A stretch of DNA of 64,000 nt from contig JAVHZZ010000005.1 in NCBI GenBank assembly GCA_036250195.1, forward strand, positions 67,949,505 through 68,013,504, written 5' to 3'. Position numbers and translations under genes: made by a program. Positions 22,406-34,242 of this stretch are shown one piece after another. Within the stretch, counting starts at the first letter, position 1, and every line of letters begins with the position of its first letter. The notes under the pieces were generated by a model, which worked only from the letters and a program-made list of their open reading frames with translations, did no database searches and was not told the origin of the DNA. The DNA is from Mixophyes australis (lineage: Eukaryota; Chordata; Amphibia; Anura; Limnodynastidae).

Positions 22406-22462
22406 GGATACCCAAAGTTCGGGTGGGTTCGGTTCTCGGAGAACCGGACCCGCCCATCTCTA

Positions 22463-22470
22463 GTTCTATG
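22463..22470. repeat. Right target-site duplication of the hAT element (GTTCTATG)
   Basis: Identical to 16789-16796, immediately outside CCATCTCTA. Confidence 0.95.
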
Positions 22471-22519
22471 TACAGCGCTGCGGAACTGGTGGTGCCATAT
22501 AAATAGCTGATGATGTTTG
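22471..22519 (+). mobile_element. SINE 3' tail (continuation after the hAT element)
   Basis: The sequence tacagcgctgcggaactgg then gccatataaatagctgatg is the L2-type tail of the SINE that begins at 16515. Removing the hAT element plus one copy of GTTCTATG rejoins the two parts into a continuous SINE. Confidence 0.85.
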
Positions 22520-23743
22520 CTCTTAGTTTTTAAAGTACCTATTACATTATCAAGGCAAATCTTTGATATTGTTTTACATTTGTTTTATTCTCTTTTAGCA
22601 GCTTTAAACTTTATGAAATAAAGATAAAGGACCTTATTTAGAGGATTCACGTGCTCCAAACGTACGTAGGGAAAAGATGCAAATGAAAAAATAAAATGTA
22701 CGTGTGTATGTCTAAAGCATCTCTAAGTGCTCAAAAAAAAGCAGCAATTGCACCAAGTGTATATCAGGTATAACAAGTGTGTCTGCTTACATATTACTTA
22801 TTGGTCCTTCTCTGTATATAAGGCAGGGAGGGCTTAGCCTCCCTGCCGGTTATAGCTTCTGGACCCTGGTTGCTGACCTGCTCCCTGTTCCTGTGCTCTC
22901 TGTTCTGTGTTGGACTGATCCCTTGTTGTGACCCTTGGCTTGAATTCGGACTCTGCTGTTTGCCTGTTGCCCTGACCTTTCTGTATGTCCCTGTTTGCCG
23001 CCAGCCCCGACCTATTGCCTGTCCCTGATCATCCTGTCTGCTAGGGACCCACGATCCTGGCCTGCTTACTGACTACTCTCTAACATCCGGATTAGCTCCT
23101 CCTACCTATCCGTTGTGGTGTTGCTCATAAACTTGCACTACTTAGAGTTAAGTCCTGGGGACATCCGAGTACCTGTGCGCGTCAAGCTCTACGAGAAAGG
23201 CGGCTGCTATAGGTGAAAACCTCTACCGTTTGTTCTGTAGGTTTATGACAAGGCTGTCCGCTTAACACCTATGACTCCTGACTATTGTAGGACATCAGTG
23301 AAGCTTTTATTTCAGTTTTCAAATATTTTAATGAAGTTTTCAAAATACATTGGTTTATGTGTACACCTTTTTGTGCATTGTGCATTAATTGTGGTGTACT
23401 TGAACATGGGTTATGGTGACTTTGTTAAAATGTCATGACAAATTTTGTACTTTCTGCAACCTTGGTGTTAGTTACTGCACATGTTTACTTGACTTAAAGG
23501 CCATTTGGAAACAAACAAAATTGTGAAAGCCTCAGTGTATATGTGTATTTACTTGCATCAAACAAAGTCCACAATGCAGTCAAACAATAAAACAAATTCT
23601 GCTTGTTGGATCTCTAACTAACAGCATGTATCCTAACTATCCAGTATATCCTACCAACATTGGTCACAAAACAAAATCACAGATCAGTTCGCAAATCCTC
23701 ACTAACTAGTTCAAAAGATACACCGTTCTTAAATGAGGTCAGA
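22520..23743. other. No gene; unclassified retroelement-like block at 22810-23270
   Basis: The 22810-23270 part is pyrimidine-rich with strings such as gaccctggttgctgacctg and cctgttcctgtgctctctg, a style repeated weakly at 32110-32345. It may be an LTR or untranslated region of a retroelement, but no coding domain or paired LTR was found. Confidence 0.35.
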
Positions 23744-23751
23744 CACTAGGG

Positions 23752-23944
23752 CAGGGTTTCCCAAACCCAGTCCTCAGGGCTCCCCAACAGTGCAGGTTTT
23801 CCGGATCACATGTGACATAATTAGGACCACCTGTGGATCTGTTACAATGTGTCAGTCAGTAATGAATACACCTGTGCTCCAGCAAGGAGATATGGAAAAC
23901 CTGCACTGTTAGGAAGCCCTGAGGACTGGGTTTGGGAAACCCTG
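23752..23944. mobile_element. hAT-type MITE, 193 bp
   Basis: Ends CAGGGTTTCCCAAACCCAG and the complement form long inverted repeats of about 50 bp with few mismatches. The 8-bp duplication CACTAGGG lies at 23744-23751 and 23945-23952. Non-coding. Confidence 0.93.
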
Positions 23945-24121
23945 CACTAGGGGATCTCTACCATATTTAACTCCTTACTTAGAACACAAAGGACAATGTC
24001 CTGGGAAAAAATACCTCCTTTCCCAGACTCTTGCTTTCACATTCACATTTAATATATATGAGCAATAATGTGAGCAACATGGAAAACGATTTGATGAAGA
24101 AAGCCTTTTTGGTCCTATATA

Positions 24122-24571
24122 TTGAATTGTCATTACAACGTTCACCAATCTCTAATAGGTGTTAGTAATAAACGAACGTGTATGTGCTGTCTCAGTAGGC
24201 AAGAAAGGCAAACATCTAAACTTGATTCAGAGATTCGGACTATGGATTCAACAAATCCACCTGGCAGAATAGGAACATCGTATATTTTGGGAGAGTCACT
24301 GTTTGCCTCAACTTGTCTCAACATGCTTGTCATAACAACCTCTGTTTCTGTTCTGGAGGGCACAAACCATCCTTCAAAGAGCCAGATTAATACACTACCA
24401 GAGGTCAAAGTGGTGGTGTACACAGTGGTATGCCAAACTGTCTCTTCTACTGCCTTCATAGTAAAACTATCAAATTCCATCGACTTACATTTACATTACA
24501 TTTTTCTTACCCCACTTATAAATTTCCACTTCGACCCCTGCACACTACCTAATTCTATGGGTTATGTATAA
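24122..24571. other. Unrecognised open frames overlapping a MITE relic
   Basis: Frames on both strands (plus 24122-24571, minus 24142-24480) remain open for more than 110 codons but show no known domain. The right part overlaps the element relic at 24403-24535, so at least that section is transposon sequence. Confidence 0.3.
24403..24535. mobile_element. Relic of the GGTCGAAGTGG-ended MITE family
   Basis: It starts ggtcaaagtggtggtgtaca and ends aatttccacttcgacc, and contains ctactgccttcatagtaaa. It matches the better-preserved element at 36894-37032 in both ends and core. The TTAA flanks are not preserved. Confidence 0.6.
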
Positions 24572-25809
24572 CTATCATATCTTAGTCACCATGGCACTTC
24601 CTCACTGGAAAAATACATGTTTTCCCTCTCTGTATGCATTCCTTCTTCAATTTTAATTGTTTCTTCATCCCTTTCCGATGTTCTATTTTTCATTTTTGTT
24701 ATCTGTGCCTTTCAAAAACCTCAAACTAACTCATAAGATCTGCTTACATTTATAACATTTTTTATAAGGGCATGCAATTTTATTATACAATTAACACAAT
24801 ACTAATAACAGCTTGATGGAATAAAAATGTAGACAGATCATTTGTTTTTACTTAATGCACATCTCACACACCAAAAACAGAATATATACAAATGCAAGCA
24901 ATAAAATACTAATGAGATACATTCAGTAAATAGCATTATTTAATCATTTTACTTATTAAATCTTATTAAATCTAAAGTTAGAATGGATAATAAATTAGTT
25001 TTTTCTCTGCAAGTACATCATTTTGAATTTTTTCATTTTGGGTCTAGCGGTGACCCAATGTTGTCCACAATCATGTAACAAGTTCCTCTGATGCAAAGTG
25101 GTTACACTAAAAATATTTTGCTAATGACCCCCTTTTCAACATACTAATAATAAGGAAACATAATTCTCATGTCTAAAATCCTGTTGTAGAATGGTAGCAT
25201 GCAGATAATGTTTTCAACTACAATACTGAAGTACCCCCAACAGGGCAGGATATAACCAACAGGGCAGGGTATAAGGACATCTCCACAAAAGCACAGGTGG
25301 ATCAGTAAGTGGCTTAGTTATTTTGATAGATCCACCTGTTTTCAAGCATGGATATCCCTAAAAACTACTCTGTTGGGGGTTCCTGAGGAATGATGTTAAA
25401 AACCACAGGTGCAGTAAAAAAAAATGTTTAATCAAGTCTGAAAAGGATTTGAAGATGTTTATTGTCTGATAATCTTGCAACACAAAGAAAGTACAAAGAG
25501 TTATTATCGGTAGTTTGAAGCAGGCATAGCTTGTGAAAATGAAACAAGCTTACATTTATTTCCAAATATAGTTGTTAACAAGTGCTAACGGACAGAAATG
25601 CTGAAATTACTTATTTACAGTGGTGGCCAAAAAATAATGTATCTTTATATTTATGTTACAAATTGTAAAGCGATGTCAGGAGGGAATTGATTAAAAGTAA
25701 CTATTTATAATGTGATCCTGACCAGGATACAAATAGAGTTAATAACATAACCTTCAAAGAAAGAGGAGACCCTGAGAATGTTTTACCGAGAGAGGAAATA
25801 ATGTACTAT
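24572..25809. other. No feature recognised
   Basis: AT-rich DNA. A short pair of similar phrases (ccaacagggcagg) repeats at about 25237 and 25257. No genes. Confidence 0.5.
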
Positions 25810-26525
25810 ATGATGTTCACTAGGATGCTATATTTTATGGCGATCAGAATGATGAATCTGTTTTGCATGACAGTCACAAGGAAGCTGTCTCTATTGTATA
25901 ACAGTCACCAGAAAGCTCTATGTATTGATTGGCAGACACTAAAATGCTCTCTGTATTATATGTCGGTTACAAAGATGCTCTCTGTATTTCATGGAAGTCA
26001 CTGGGATGCTGTGTGTATTGTATGGCGGTCACAAGAAGCTATCTGTATTATATGGTGGCCACAAGAATGCTCTTTTTATTGTATGGCAGTCACTAGTATG
26101 CTCTCTGTATTGTTTGGTGGTCACTAGGATACTCTTTATATTAGTCACCAGGATGGTCTCTATATTAGTCACTAAGATGCTCACTGTATTATATATTGGT
26201 AAATAGGATGCTCTCTGTATTGTATGGCGGTCACTAGAATTCTCTCTGTATTGTGTCATGATCACTAGGATGCTCTCTGTATTGTATGATGGCCACAAGA
26301 ATGCTCTTTTTATTGTATGGCAGTCACATGGGTGCTCTCTGTATTGTTTGGTGGTCACTAGGATATTCTTTACATTGGTCACCAGGATGGTCTCTATATT
26401 AGTTACTAGGATGCTCACTGTATTGAATGGCAGTCACAAGAATTTTCTCTGTATTGTGTAATGATCACTAGGATGCTCTCTGTATTGTAAGGTGGTAACA
26501 AGTATGCTCTATTGTGTGGCAGTCC
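25810..26525. repeat. Degenerate ~33-36-bp minisatellite with higher-order repeat
   Basis: Units of the form cactaggatgctctctgta followed by ttgtatggcggt recur about 20 times with substitutions and short losses. A block of several units starting tggccacaagaatgctct (about 26056) recurs at about 26289, so a 238-bp higher-order duplication is superimposed. The open frames here (25801-26127 and others) encode only the repeat peptide. Confidence 0.85.
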
Positions 26526-27030
26526 CTAGAGTAGAAATGGCGTGACCTAGGGTGGTCGCCTAGAGTGTTAAGATTTAGAGTAGTATACCTAAAACACTGA
26601 AGGAGTGACATAATGGCAGTCATTCAGTGTTTTCAATTTTCCTGCAGCGCCACTGCATTACGCAGCAGCTACTAGGGGATTTAAATTAAACACCACCCTT
26701 CCTTATTGGCTGACAATGTCTTAAAGAGGGTGTTTAAGTATTAAAATTACCTTGCGTACTTCTTACCTGTAAATATGCTAGCTGCTGCTCCTCCATCTCC
26801 TTGATAGGCTGTGAATGTGGTGTTGGGCAATAATGTCACAGTCCAGCACCTCACTCCCAGTCTGACACAGAAGAGTAGAAGTTGGGAGTTTTACAGCATC
26901 AGTGCCGCCACCCAGCCCATACTTGTTCCCCACAATTTAAAAAGTGGGGGATGGACGCAATGCCTGAGTGGTTACCTGAGGAGGAGGGTTGTGGGGCTTC
27001 TAGTACACCCCAAACACTGCCAAGGACCAT
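26526..27030. mobile_element. Probable insertion within the minisatellite
   Basis: Minisatellite-like units (gactagaatactctctgcat) reappear at about 27028, after about 500 bp of unrelated, more GC-rich sequence, suggesting an inserted element. Ends and target duplication could not be defined. Confidence 0.3.
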
Positions 27031-30000
27031 GACTAGAATACTCTCTGCATTGAACAATAATCAGATGAGGCTGATAAGTCTCTGATTTGATTATAGTTCT
27101 CTGACATAACAATTTCTTATATTTTTTTATTGGCTATATTAAATAACACCCACATTAAACAAATGACATCCAGATGATTTTCATCACATCCGTTTTTGCT
27201 GGGGCATTGCTTTATTTGCCCCCAGGCCAAATGTAGGCAGCGCTCCCCTGCCAGTCACCCAGTAAATATAAATCTTTCCTGTGAGCTTATACAGACTGCA
27301 TGTGCTAAATGTATGTTATACAAGAAATATGTGTATTATATACCGTGTGATGTGTTATGTACTGTCTGATTTTATATAGTTTGCTATAAATCATAAAGGG
27401 TTTGATATCTGTTATGGACTGTCTAATTTGTATTATATAAGGTGTTCTAATAGCACATGCTACTATAGGTACAAATGTGTTTGTTTGAATTATCTAAACT
27501 GTACCAAGTAGCAAAACCACATGTGCTGGTCAGAATACACAGGTTTCCTCCCTCCTTATGATTGTGATGTGACAAACTGTACACACAAAGGGTCGAAAAT
27601 CAGTTGGTACCTCCTTACACTGCCTCACTGCTGTTACTTCCAGATCTTACCGTACTGGCCAACTTATATAAAACTGTATGCTAACTGCATTTATCTTACT
27701 TGCAAAACATTTTACATAGCACATTCATGGGAGTATATTTATTTAATTCGGACCATAAAAGTATATGTTGAATTGTTGATGGTAGTGTTTACAGATAATC
27801 ACTTTTCTATATAAAAGTATGTTTTTTTTATATTTTTGAAGACACCCTTTTCCGCAAGAAGAGATATAGAGGACATTGGGAGGGAACATCATCTTGGTTG
27901 CTGGGGCTTCCTAGGATTCCCTGGAATCTTGGGTACAGAATTCAGGCAATGTCAATCTGATCTGTGCTTTAAATTGCAAGGGATAATTTGGACCCAGATA
28001 GCAAAGATATTGGGTTGGACTTGAGTAAATAGATCTGTCACTCCATCACTCCAAGAGGCATTAGTCGAGGCATTTCTGGGATCTGCAAGTGAAAAGCTGA
28101 CAGCCGGCAGAGGAAACTAAACCATATACTTTAGTATATTTAAGGGGGACATGCTACATTTTTTCTTAAAATGTCGTTTAGCATTTGTTGAATTGTTGAT
28201 TCTAGTGTTCACAGGTAACTTGTCAATTATATTTATTAGAATATGTTTTTTTTATCTTTGAAAGTCACCCCTGCTCCCAATAAAAAGTACAGAGAACATT
28301 AGGAGGTTGGGGGCAAGGGCATGTTCGCCACCCTGGCTGGAACACTATACCATTCTCAGGTACAGGTAGGCAAAGACAATGTGATTTTTTTATACTGCTA
28401 GAGAGAATTTTGAACTGATATTAGTGACACTTCTATTGAATTGAATGAATCTCTGATAACTTTTGTATGGGAATTTAATCTTATTATTGTATATAAAAAA
28501 GTTATTTTAATTAACACCAAAAGTTAAGTTTTATTCCATCTGGAACTTTCCCTATCTGTCTTGTGTCTGCAATATCTGTGATATACACAGATGTGTTAAG
28601 CATTACAATATGTCCCTAAGAACAGAAGCACTTTGTGTTAAATTATACCACCCAGTATATCAGTGTTCTCCATACAACTCCTTTGTGACTTGTGACACCA
28701 GTACGCTAAGATGCATTAAGTAGACAGCATCATATAGTATCTCACACCTTAATAGTACATATTATTTGGTATGTCCGCTGAATTTAACAACTGATAACAG
28801 ACCATCGGAGAACAAACGAAAATATTTCCAAGGTTGTGTTTTGATATGATGTGTAGCAGAAATTCAAGACTTAAAATGACTTACTTGCTATTTTACAAAC
28901 CAGAAGTTCCTGAAGAGACAAAATGACAAATATTTTTCTCATGACTGACAACATCTCATTTAAAATAATCCATCAAATCACTAGTTATAAAACATTCAGT
29001 CAATATCTTTCTTTGTAATCTAATTCATACCTGAAGCATATGCGCTGTACTCAGTGTTAATGTTATTATTGTAAATTAATAAATTGCAAGAAATATTTTC
29101 AACAATTCTATTGCTGCGAAGGAGTTTAATAAAAGAATGAAAAAACCCTACCAATGTTAAACAATAAATCACAGCAAGCTGAAGAATGCAAAGTAGGGGA
29201 GAAATTTTGATTCAAACTTACAATAGACTCAAAAGTAAGTGCTGGGTTTAGGGAACAGGTATTGAAGCCACAATTTTGACAGCATATATTCAGCTTGGAA
29301 CAACAAACAAGTTATATGTATATGTATGAACTGCATTTCATATAGAGGTGTTTTTGATACCGCAGGTTTCCCGCATCACTTTGTCAGAAACTGTCAATAT
29401 TCTGGGGGGTTTCCTGCTCCTTACACAATCTAACTCTCAGTCTGTAGCTTCCCCTTGCCTCTATTCCCCTCCTCACAACATGTCTGTCTGCACAAGTGGG
29501 AGCGGAGCATAGCCATGTAGCAAAGGGGGTGTGGTTATGTCACTACAAGGGTGTGGCCATGCTTAGTGCTATAAGCCCATTAGATACCTCTCTTCCCCAA
29601 AAATTTCCATCTGCGGGACAGAACCCTAAAATCGGGAATGTCCCGCTGGAGTATCTTAGTAACATACCTGCAATATGGCACATTTTACCGTTTACCTGCA
29701 ACACAGTGCTTTGGGACCATCATTCAATCTATTTTTCCAACTGAATTAACCTGGACTGAATAATTGATATTAACCCTTTATAGCAATTTGACACTTATAA
29801 ATGGAATATCTGGTGGTGTTAAGTTGCAGATTAAAATTATCATGATGTAAGTGAGTGGATCGTGATCCTACCCAATCCTTATCTCAAGGCCCTGACTGTT
29901 AATAACAGCCAGCAGTCTGGCAACCAAACCAGCAACTGTTCTCATTGCTTTATCAGTAGATTTGCACTTTGTATTCATTTTGCCTCTGTTCCTATTGATT

Positions 30001-32100
30001 AAGAGCTGCCCATAAAGCATGCTCATTGCATTATTATTTAAGAAAGTCTGTGTTGCTAAATTCTGATAGCTGCTATGAACAAAAAAGGAACATTGAATTT
30101 AGCTTTCCTTTGGCTATATTAAATAAGAATTATTGTTAACTGGTGGAACTACAAGTTAATTGGAGCAAAGAAGATATGACAAAAAGGTTTGAAAACTGCC
30201 TCCTACAAGGCCTTTTCAGTGAAGTGGAAACAGAAAAGCATACAGCAAGGTTAGTGCTGAAACCAGTGAATCAGCTAAGATTTGTATTTTGCAGATTTTT
30301 TTCTTTGCAAATATATTACTTTTTAATGCATATGATATTTTCTGTTTTATATAATAGCATACCTATGTACAATGATGGAAATGTACAGATAGTATAAATG
30401 GATGCACACTGGATTTGTAGACACCCACACGCACTCTTTTGAGGATACCAACATTAAAATAATGCACAAATATCTACCTAATTCACAAATCACTAACCAC
30501 ACCTAGTTTATAACTTTGTTGGAACAATGTTGGAACAAATGTAGAACCATATACCTGTGTATCTTGTGGTACTGTTAATGGGGATAACTGCCCACCCAAC
30601 AGGACTGACCATGCTTGAAGCCGACAGCTGAGTTTGGGTTCAGCTCCCTGTTGTTTACATTAAGGAGTTAACTCAAGGAGAAAGCTTAGTCCCACCCACT
30701 GTAAAATATTCATGGGCCATTGTTCACCATTTGTTTCCTCCCATTGTGCAAACTCCCTAACTCCCTATTCAATGGAGTCAGTAACATCAAGGAAAACAAT
30801 ATACACCATCCAAGGTCTAGAGCTGGGGATTATGGTTCCTGTTGGACAGTCAACACTGAGATGGCAGTAGGGCGAAACCTGTTCCTGTTGCTCTCCAAAC
30901 TCCAAGCTCACAGGGAAGCCCTTGTGCAAGTCTGTGTATGTTGAAAGTGTGGTGAAGCCTTGGCAGTAAAGCAGAATAAATCCAGATCAGTATAGCTAAA
31001 CACTGTACTAAGGAAGGTTCTCATGGGTTAACTACTGTATTTGGTACTGTATGTGTCTTTCTCCTGTATATATTTCTTTGCTTCATTTGTTAAATTAAAT
31101 ATATATTTTTTGTGCTGGTTGATAGAAATAAAGTTGTAATTCATTGTGGATATTTGCCTAGGTGTGGATACTTATTTAGTATTAGGGCAAAATAGATAAG
31201 ACTGAAGTAAAAGCCCAATAATTGATGCATCAGTGTGGAGTAGTATTTTGTAGTCACCGCGGGCACTCTTCACTTGTCGGCTGCTGCATTGTGGGGTCTC
31301 CTAACCTTGAGACCTCATTCGTGTGTGTTAGGGGGAGCCCTGAGTAAATTAGACCTCCACAAAGAAACAACCTATGTGCAAAGCAAAACACAATAAAGCA
31401 TTCTATCATTATAAAGTATGGCTGGTGTAGAACTTATGGAGCTTATGCCACATTTCTCAGCAAAGACAGTCCACAGCAAATAAACTATTACTTACATTAT
31501 GTTGTTTACGAACAGGCTACTGCCACATTAACAGTGTGTGTGATTTGTGCACTGTGCTTGTACCAAATTCTAATAGTTTAGAACACACTATTTTCCCTTG
31601 TTTATTACTACCTTATTGTGTATGATATGTGTACTGTGTCTGAACAATAAATATATAACACTAAACATACTATTTACATTTATAATTAATTCAGTTCATT
31701 AATAAAATCTATGTGTGATAAAGAAATAAATAAAACTTTATTTTAACAATAAAATCATATTAACATTAACTCAACCACAAAACGTGACCAGCACTGTATA
31801 AGTCAGCGTAATAATGTTAGGTTTTTGCTGCTCTGTTGTCTCAGTATCCATTTCAGAGTCTGTTATATGTTAGCGTTGTTGAGTTTCTGTATGCTGGAGG
31901 TTGATAAACAACCATACTCACATTGCTTTCTTAGCTGCTAATGGGGATTTTACATTGCAAATGATTTATCAACTCTTGCAAGACTCGCTATTGCTCACTA
32001 CCTAGCAAATGGCCAGTCAATACTCTCTGCTCACATGAGTTCTACCCAGCAGCTGACCAGGACCTACATAAATACACTCATTGAGATTATTGCCTTGCTA
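27031..32100. other. Long stretch without recognised genes
   Basis: AT-rich DNA with only short, domain-free frames (e.g. 27521-27814, 30143-30397, 30720-30944). At 29380-29690 the wording (agggggtgtggttatgtcac, aatcgggaatgtcccgc) resembles non-autonomous DNA elements common in frogs, but no ends were matched. The part at 28140-28280 partly repeats 27770-27860 (gaattgttgat...agtgttcacag), a likely old local duplication. Confidence 0.4.
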
Positions 32101-32400
32101 ATGTTAGGTTTACCTAGGCTAGTTCTTGTACCTTTGTTCTATATAGATTACTATGTCTTCTGTTGCTGGATTCAGTGTGTTTGATCTTGGCTACATTTAC
32201 TGGACCCTGCTTTTGGATCTTTGCCTGCCCTTGAACTTTCTGCCTGTTTATTGACCTTATGTACCTCTCCTGTCCTCTGACCCATCCTGCCAATTGACTA
32301 TTGTCTTTTGTGTCCTGTCTTGTTTTGTCTACATGTGGCTCCATAGCTACAAGTTTCTCTTACTCTACCCTACGACTGATAACAACTAAACACTACTGCG

Positions 32401-32524
32401 ATCAATTCCATGGGGCAACCAAGTATCAGTGAATAGTGTGGTTCCAAGAGCATTATCCCACCCATCAGGTGATGGAAGCCTGGCAAATTCCCTCTGGAGC
32501 TTAGGATCGATGGCGTCATCTTCA
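32401..32524 (-). other. Exon-like segment with a strong acceptor site
   Basis: On the minus strand, tttttgtttctattcag precedes an open stretch that in one frame reads CEDDAIDPKLQREFARLPSP and continues to a TAG stop near 32384. Composition is protein-like and the acceptor is near-ideal. Joined to the segment at 33195-33317, the only open phase there does not lead into this frame, so one or both are damaged. Function unknown. Confidence 0.3.
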
Positions 32525-33194
32525 CATCTGAATAGAAACAAAAACTAATTTTTAAGAGTGACAATATACAAATTTAGTTTTTAAAAGTTCTTTAAATGAG
32601 TTATTTTAGCACTGTTTAAAAATTGTGTGTGTATATATTTTTTATTTTAATTTGGACTATATTTTAACAAACTTTGAATTATATGCATTTATGTCCTACA
32701 TTGCTAATTCAGTTGCTTCTGGTGAAGGGCAACAAGTTTGCTCTAATGTGCATGATATATTAAAGCTTCTAAGGAGAGGATTCATCTTGGTGCGAGGTGC
32801 AAGGAGGAAATATACCATATTGGGCGAAAATGTCTGGTGGAACCACGCGGCTAATTGAATTCTTTCCTAATAATTACTCTACTTTTCCACTTTGGCCTAC
32901 TAATGATTACTGGAAGTGTTTTGGTAATAAGCATGTATCTTGCCATAGTTTGGGAAATGCAATTTTTGGATGATTTTGAAGAAAATCCAGTACCTGGTGT
33001 CATTATTTCTTGAAGATTAAATCATTCACCAATTATAGTGCTGAAAATAGAAAATGCTAGACACTCTTTGACGAGATACTCATATGAATTGACAAATATT
33101 TAGCCATGTAATGAATGCATAGAGCATCATGCCTACAACATTTGATATGTATTTAATCTATGGCATGACATATATAATATTTACCTTGATGGGA

Positions 33195-33317
33195 GTCCCC
33201 CTTCTCACTTTCCTTGACTATGTTAAAAAACCCTGGAGATGGGCCTGGCACCTCCAACTCATCCACAGGAGGGGCCCCTCCTCCACAGCCGACTCCTCTG
33301 TGCCGTAGCCTGTTCTG
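33195..33317 (-). other. Exon-like segment with acceptor and donor sites
   Basis: On the minus strand it is preceded by atgtttcacag and followed by catcaag|gtaaat, both close to splice consensus. It reads VDELEVPGPSPGFFNIVKE in one frame, while the preceding part is more protein-like one frame over (TGYGTEESAVEEG), suggesting a one-base loss. It could be a decayed exon of a transposon-borne gene or of a host gene. Confidence 0.3.
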
Positions 33318-33706
33318 TGAAACATAATCTATGAATTATTTGTGTTTAATTTTCTTAAGCAAAATTACATTGTATAAGGATGGCGATGCACTCTTTAGAC
33401 GCTAGAGAGATACAAATTTGTGCTTTCAACTGTGGAATATTTTTAATAAATATCAGGTTCTTATTTTGCATTTTGTGAATATGCACCTACCATGACAAGT
33501 TGAATGGATAACAATGTATACCTACACTAACAATAGCTTCCAAACAACATTATTGAAGATATTGACCTATATGCATTCATTCACCTTTTCTTATTGTGAT
33601 CGTTTAGTGTTAGTAACTAAAGAGTGCTCCTCCACTTTTACACTATATTTTATAATGTCACAGCAGTGATGCATCTTTACATACATTTGTTAATTTTTAA
33701 GCATGA

Positions 33707-33737
33707 GTGGGCTCGGATTCCGCTAATCCGAGCCCAC
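33707..33737. repeat. Subterminal hairpin of the diverged hAT element
   Basis: GTGGGCTCGGATT and AATCCGAGCCCAC are perfect 13-bp arms around a 5-bp loop, 9 bp inside the element end. Further inverted pairs follow (gatccgac...gggatc; gtctcgcg...cgcgagac). Confidence 0.9.
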
Positions 33738-33931
33738 CCGAACAGTGCGGATCCGACGGGATCCGAACACTGTTCGGGAACTTCCGGGCGCCAAACTAAT
33801 CAAAACCGAGGCTATGACATCCAAGTCTCGCGTCGGATCTCGCGAGACTCGGATGTCATAAATACTCACCTTGCAGCCTCCATCTTCATTTCACCTGACA
33901 TTAGGGAAGAGGGAGGGTGTGTAGGGTAGTG

Positions 33932-34125
33932 GTGCTCTGTCCTTGTGTCCAGTGTTCTGTCCTTGCTGAGTCCAGTGGTGCATCAGTCCAGTGCTCTGTC
34001 CTTGCTGAGTCCAGTGGTGCATCAGTCCAGTGCTCTGTCCTTGCTGAGTCCAGTGGTGCATCAGTCCAGTGCTCTGTGCTGCTGAGTACAGTGGTGCTTT
34101 TGTCCTGTGCTTTGTTCTGCTAAGT
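33932..34125 (+). repeat. 39-bp tandem repeat, about 4-5 units
   Basis: Unit ccttgctgagtccagtgg followed by tgcatcagtccagtgctctgt repeats at 33961, 34000 and 34039, with partial units on either side. It lies in the leader of the diverged hAT transposase. Confidence 0.9.
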
Positions 34126-34242
34126 GCATAGTTATTTTAAAAGTATTAAAAAATCTTAAAAAAAATTTAAAAATAAAATAAAAATTTATACAAAAATCAT
34201 TTAAAAAAATATATATATATTTTTTTAAAAAGTATAAAAAAA

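Larger units (their letters stand above)
16797..22462 (-). mobile_element. Complete hAT (BED-type) DNA transposon, 5,666 bp
   Basis: The element begins TAGAGATGG and ends CCATCTCTA, a 9-bp perfect terminal inverted repeat, and is bracketed by GTTCTATG at 16789-16796 and 22463-22470. The 8-bp duplication and TAG(A/G)GATG-type end are hAT hallmarks. In the transposase direction (right to left) the order is: GC-rich hairpin end, TATA-like box, ~100-bp tandem array, intact 997-codon transposase, a second ~100-bp array, and a TTTTGG-repeat end. Perfect duplication and an intact frame indicate a recent insertion that could still be autonomous. A deleted sibling (59946-62942) and a more distant relative (33698-36733) lie in the same window. 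Confidence 0.95.

Noticed and set aside
22225..22506. 93-residue frame, nearly repeated at 59941-60183
   Set aside because: It lies in the hairpin end of the hAT element and crosses the element boundary at 22462. The repetition reflects the two copies.
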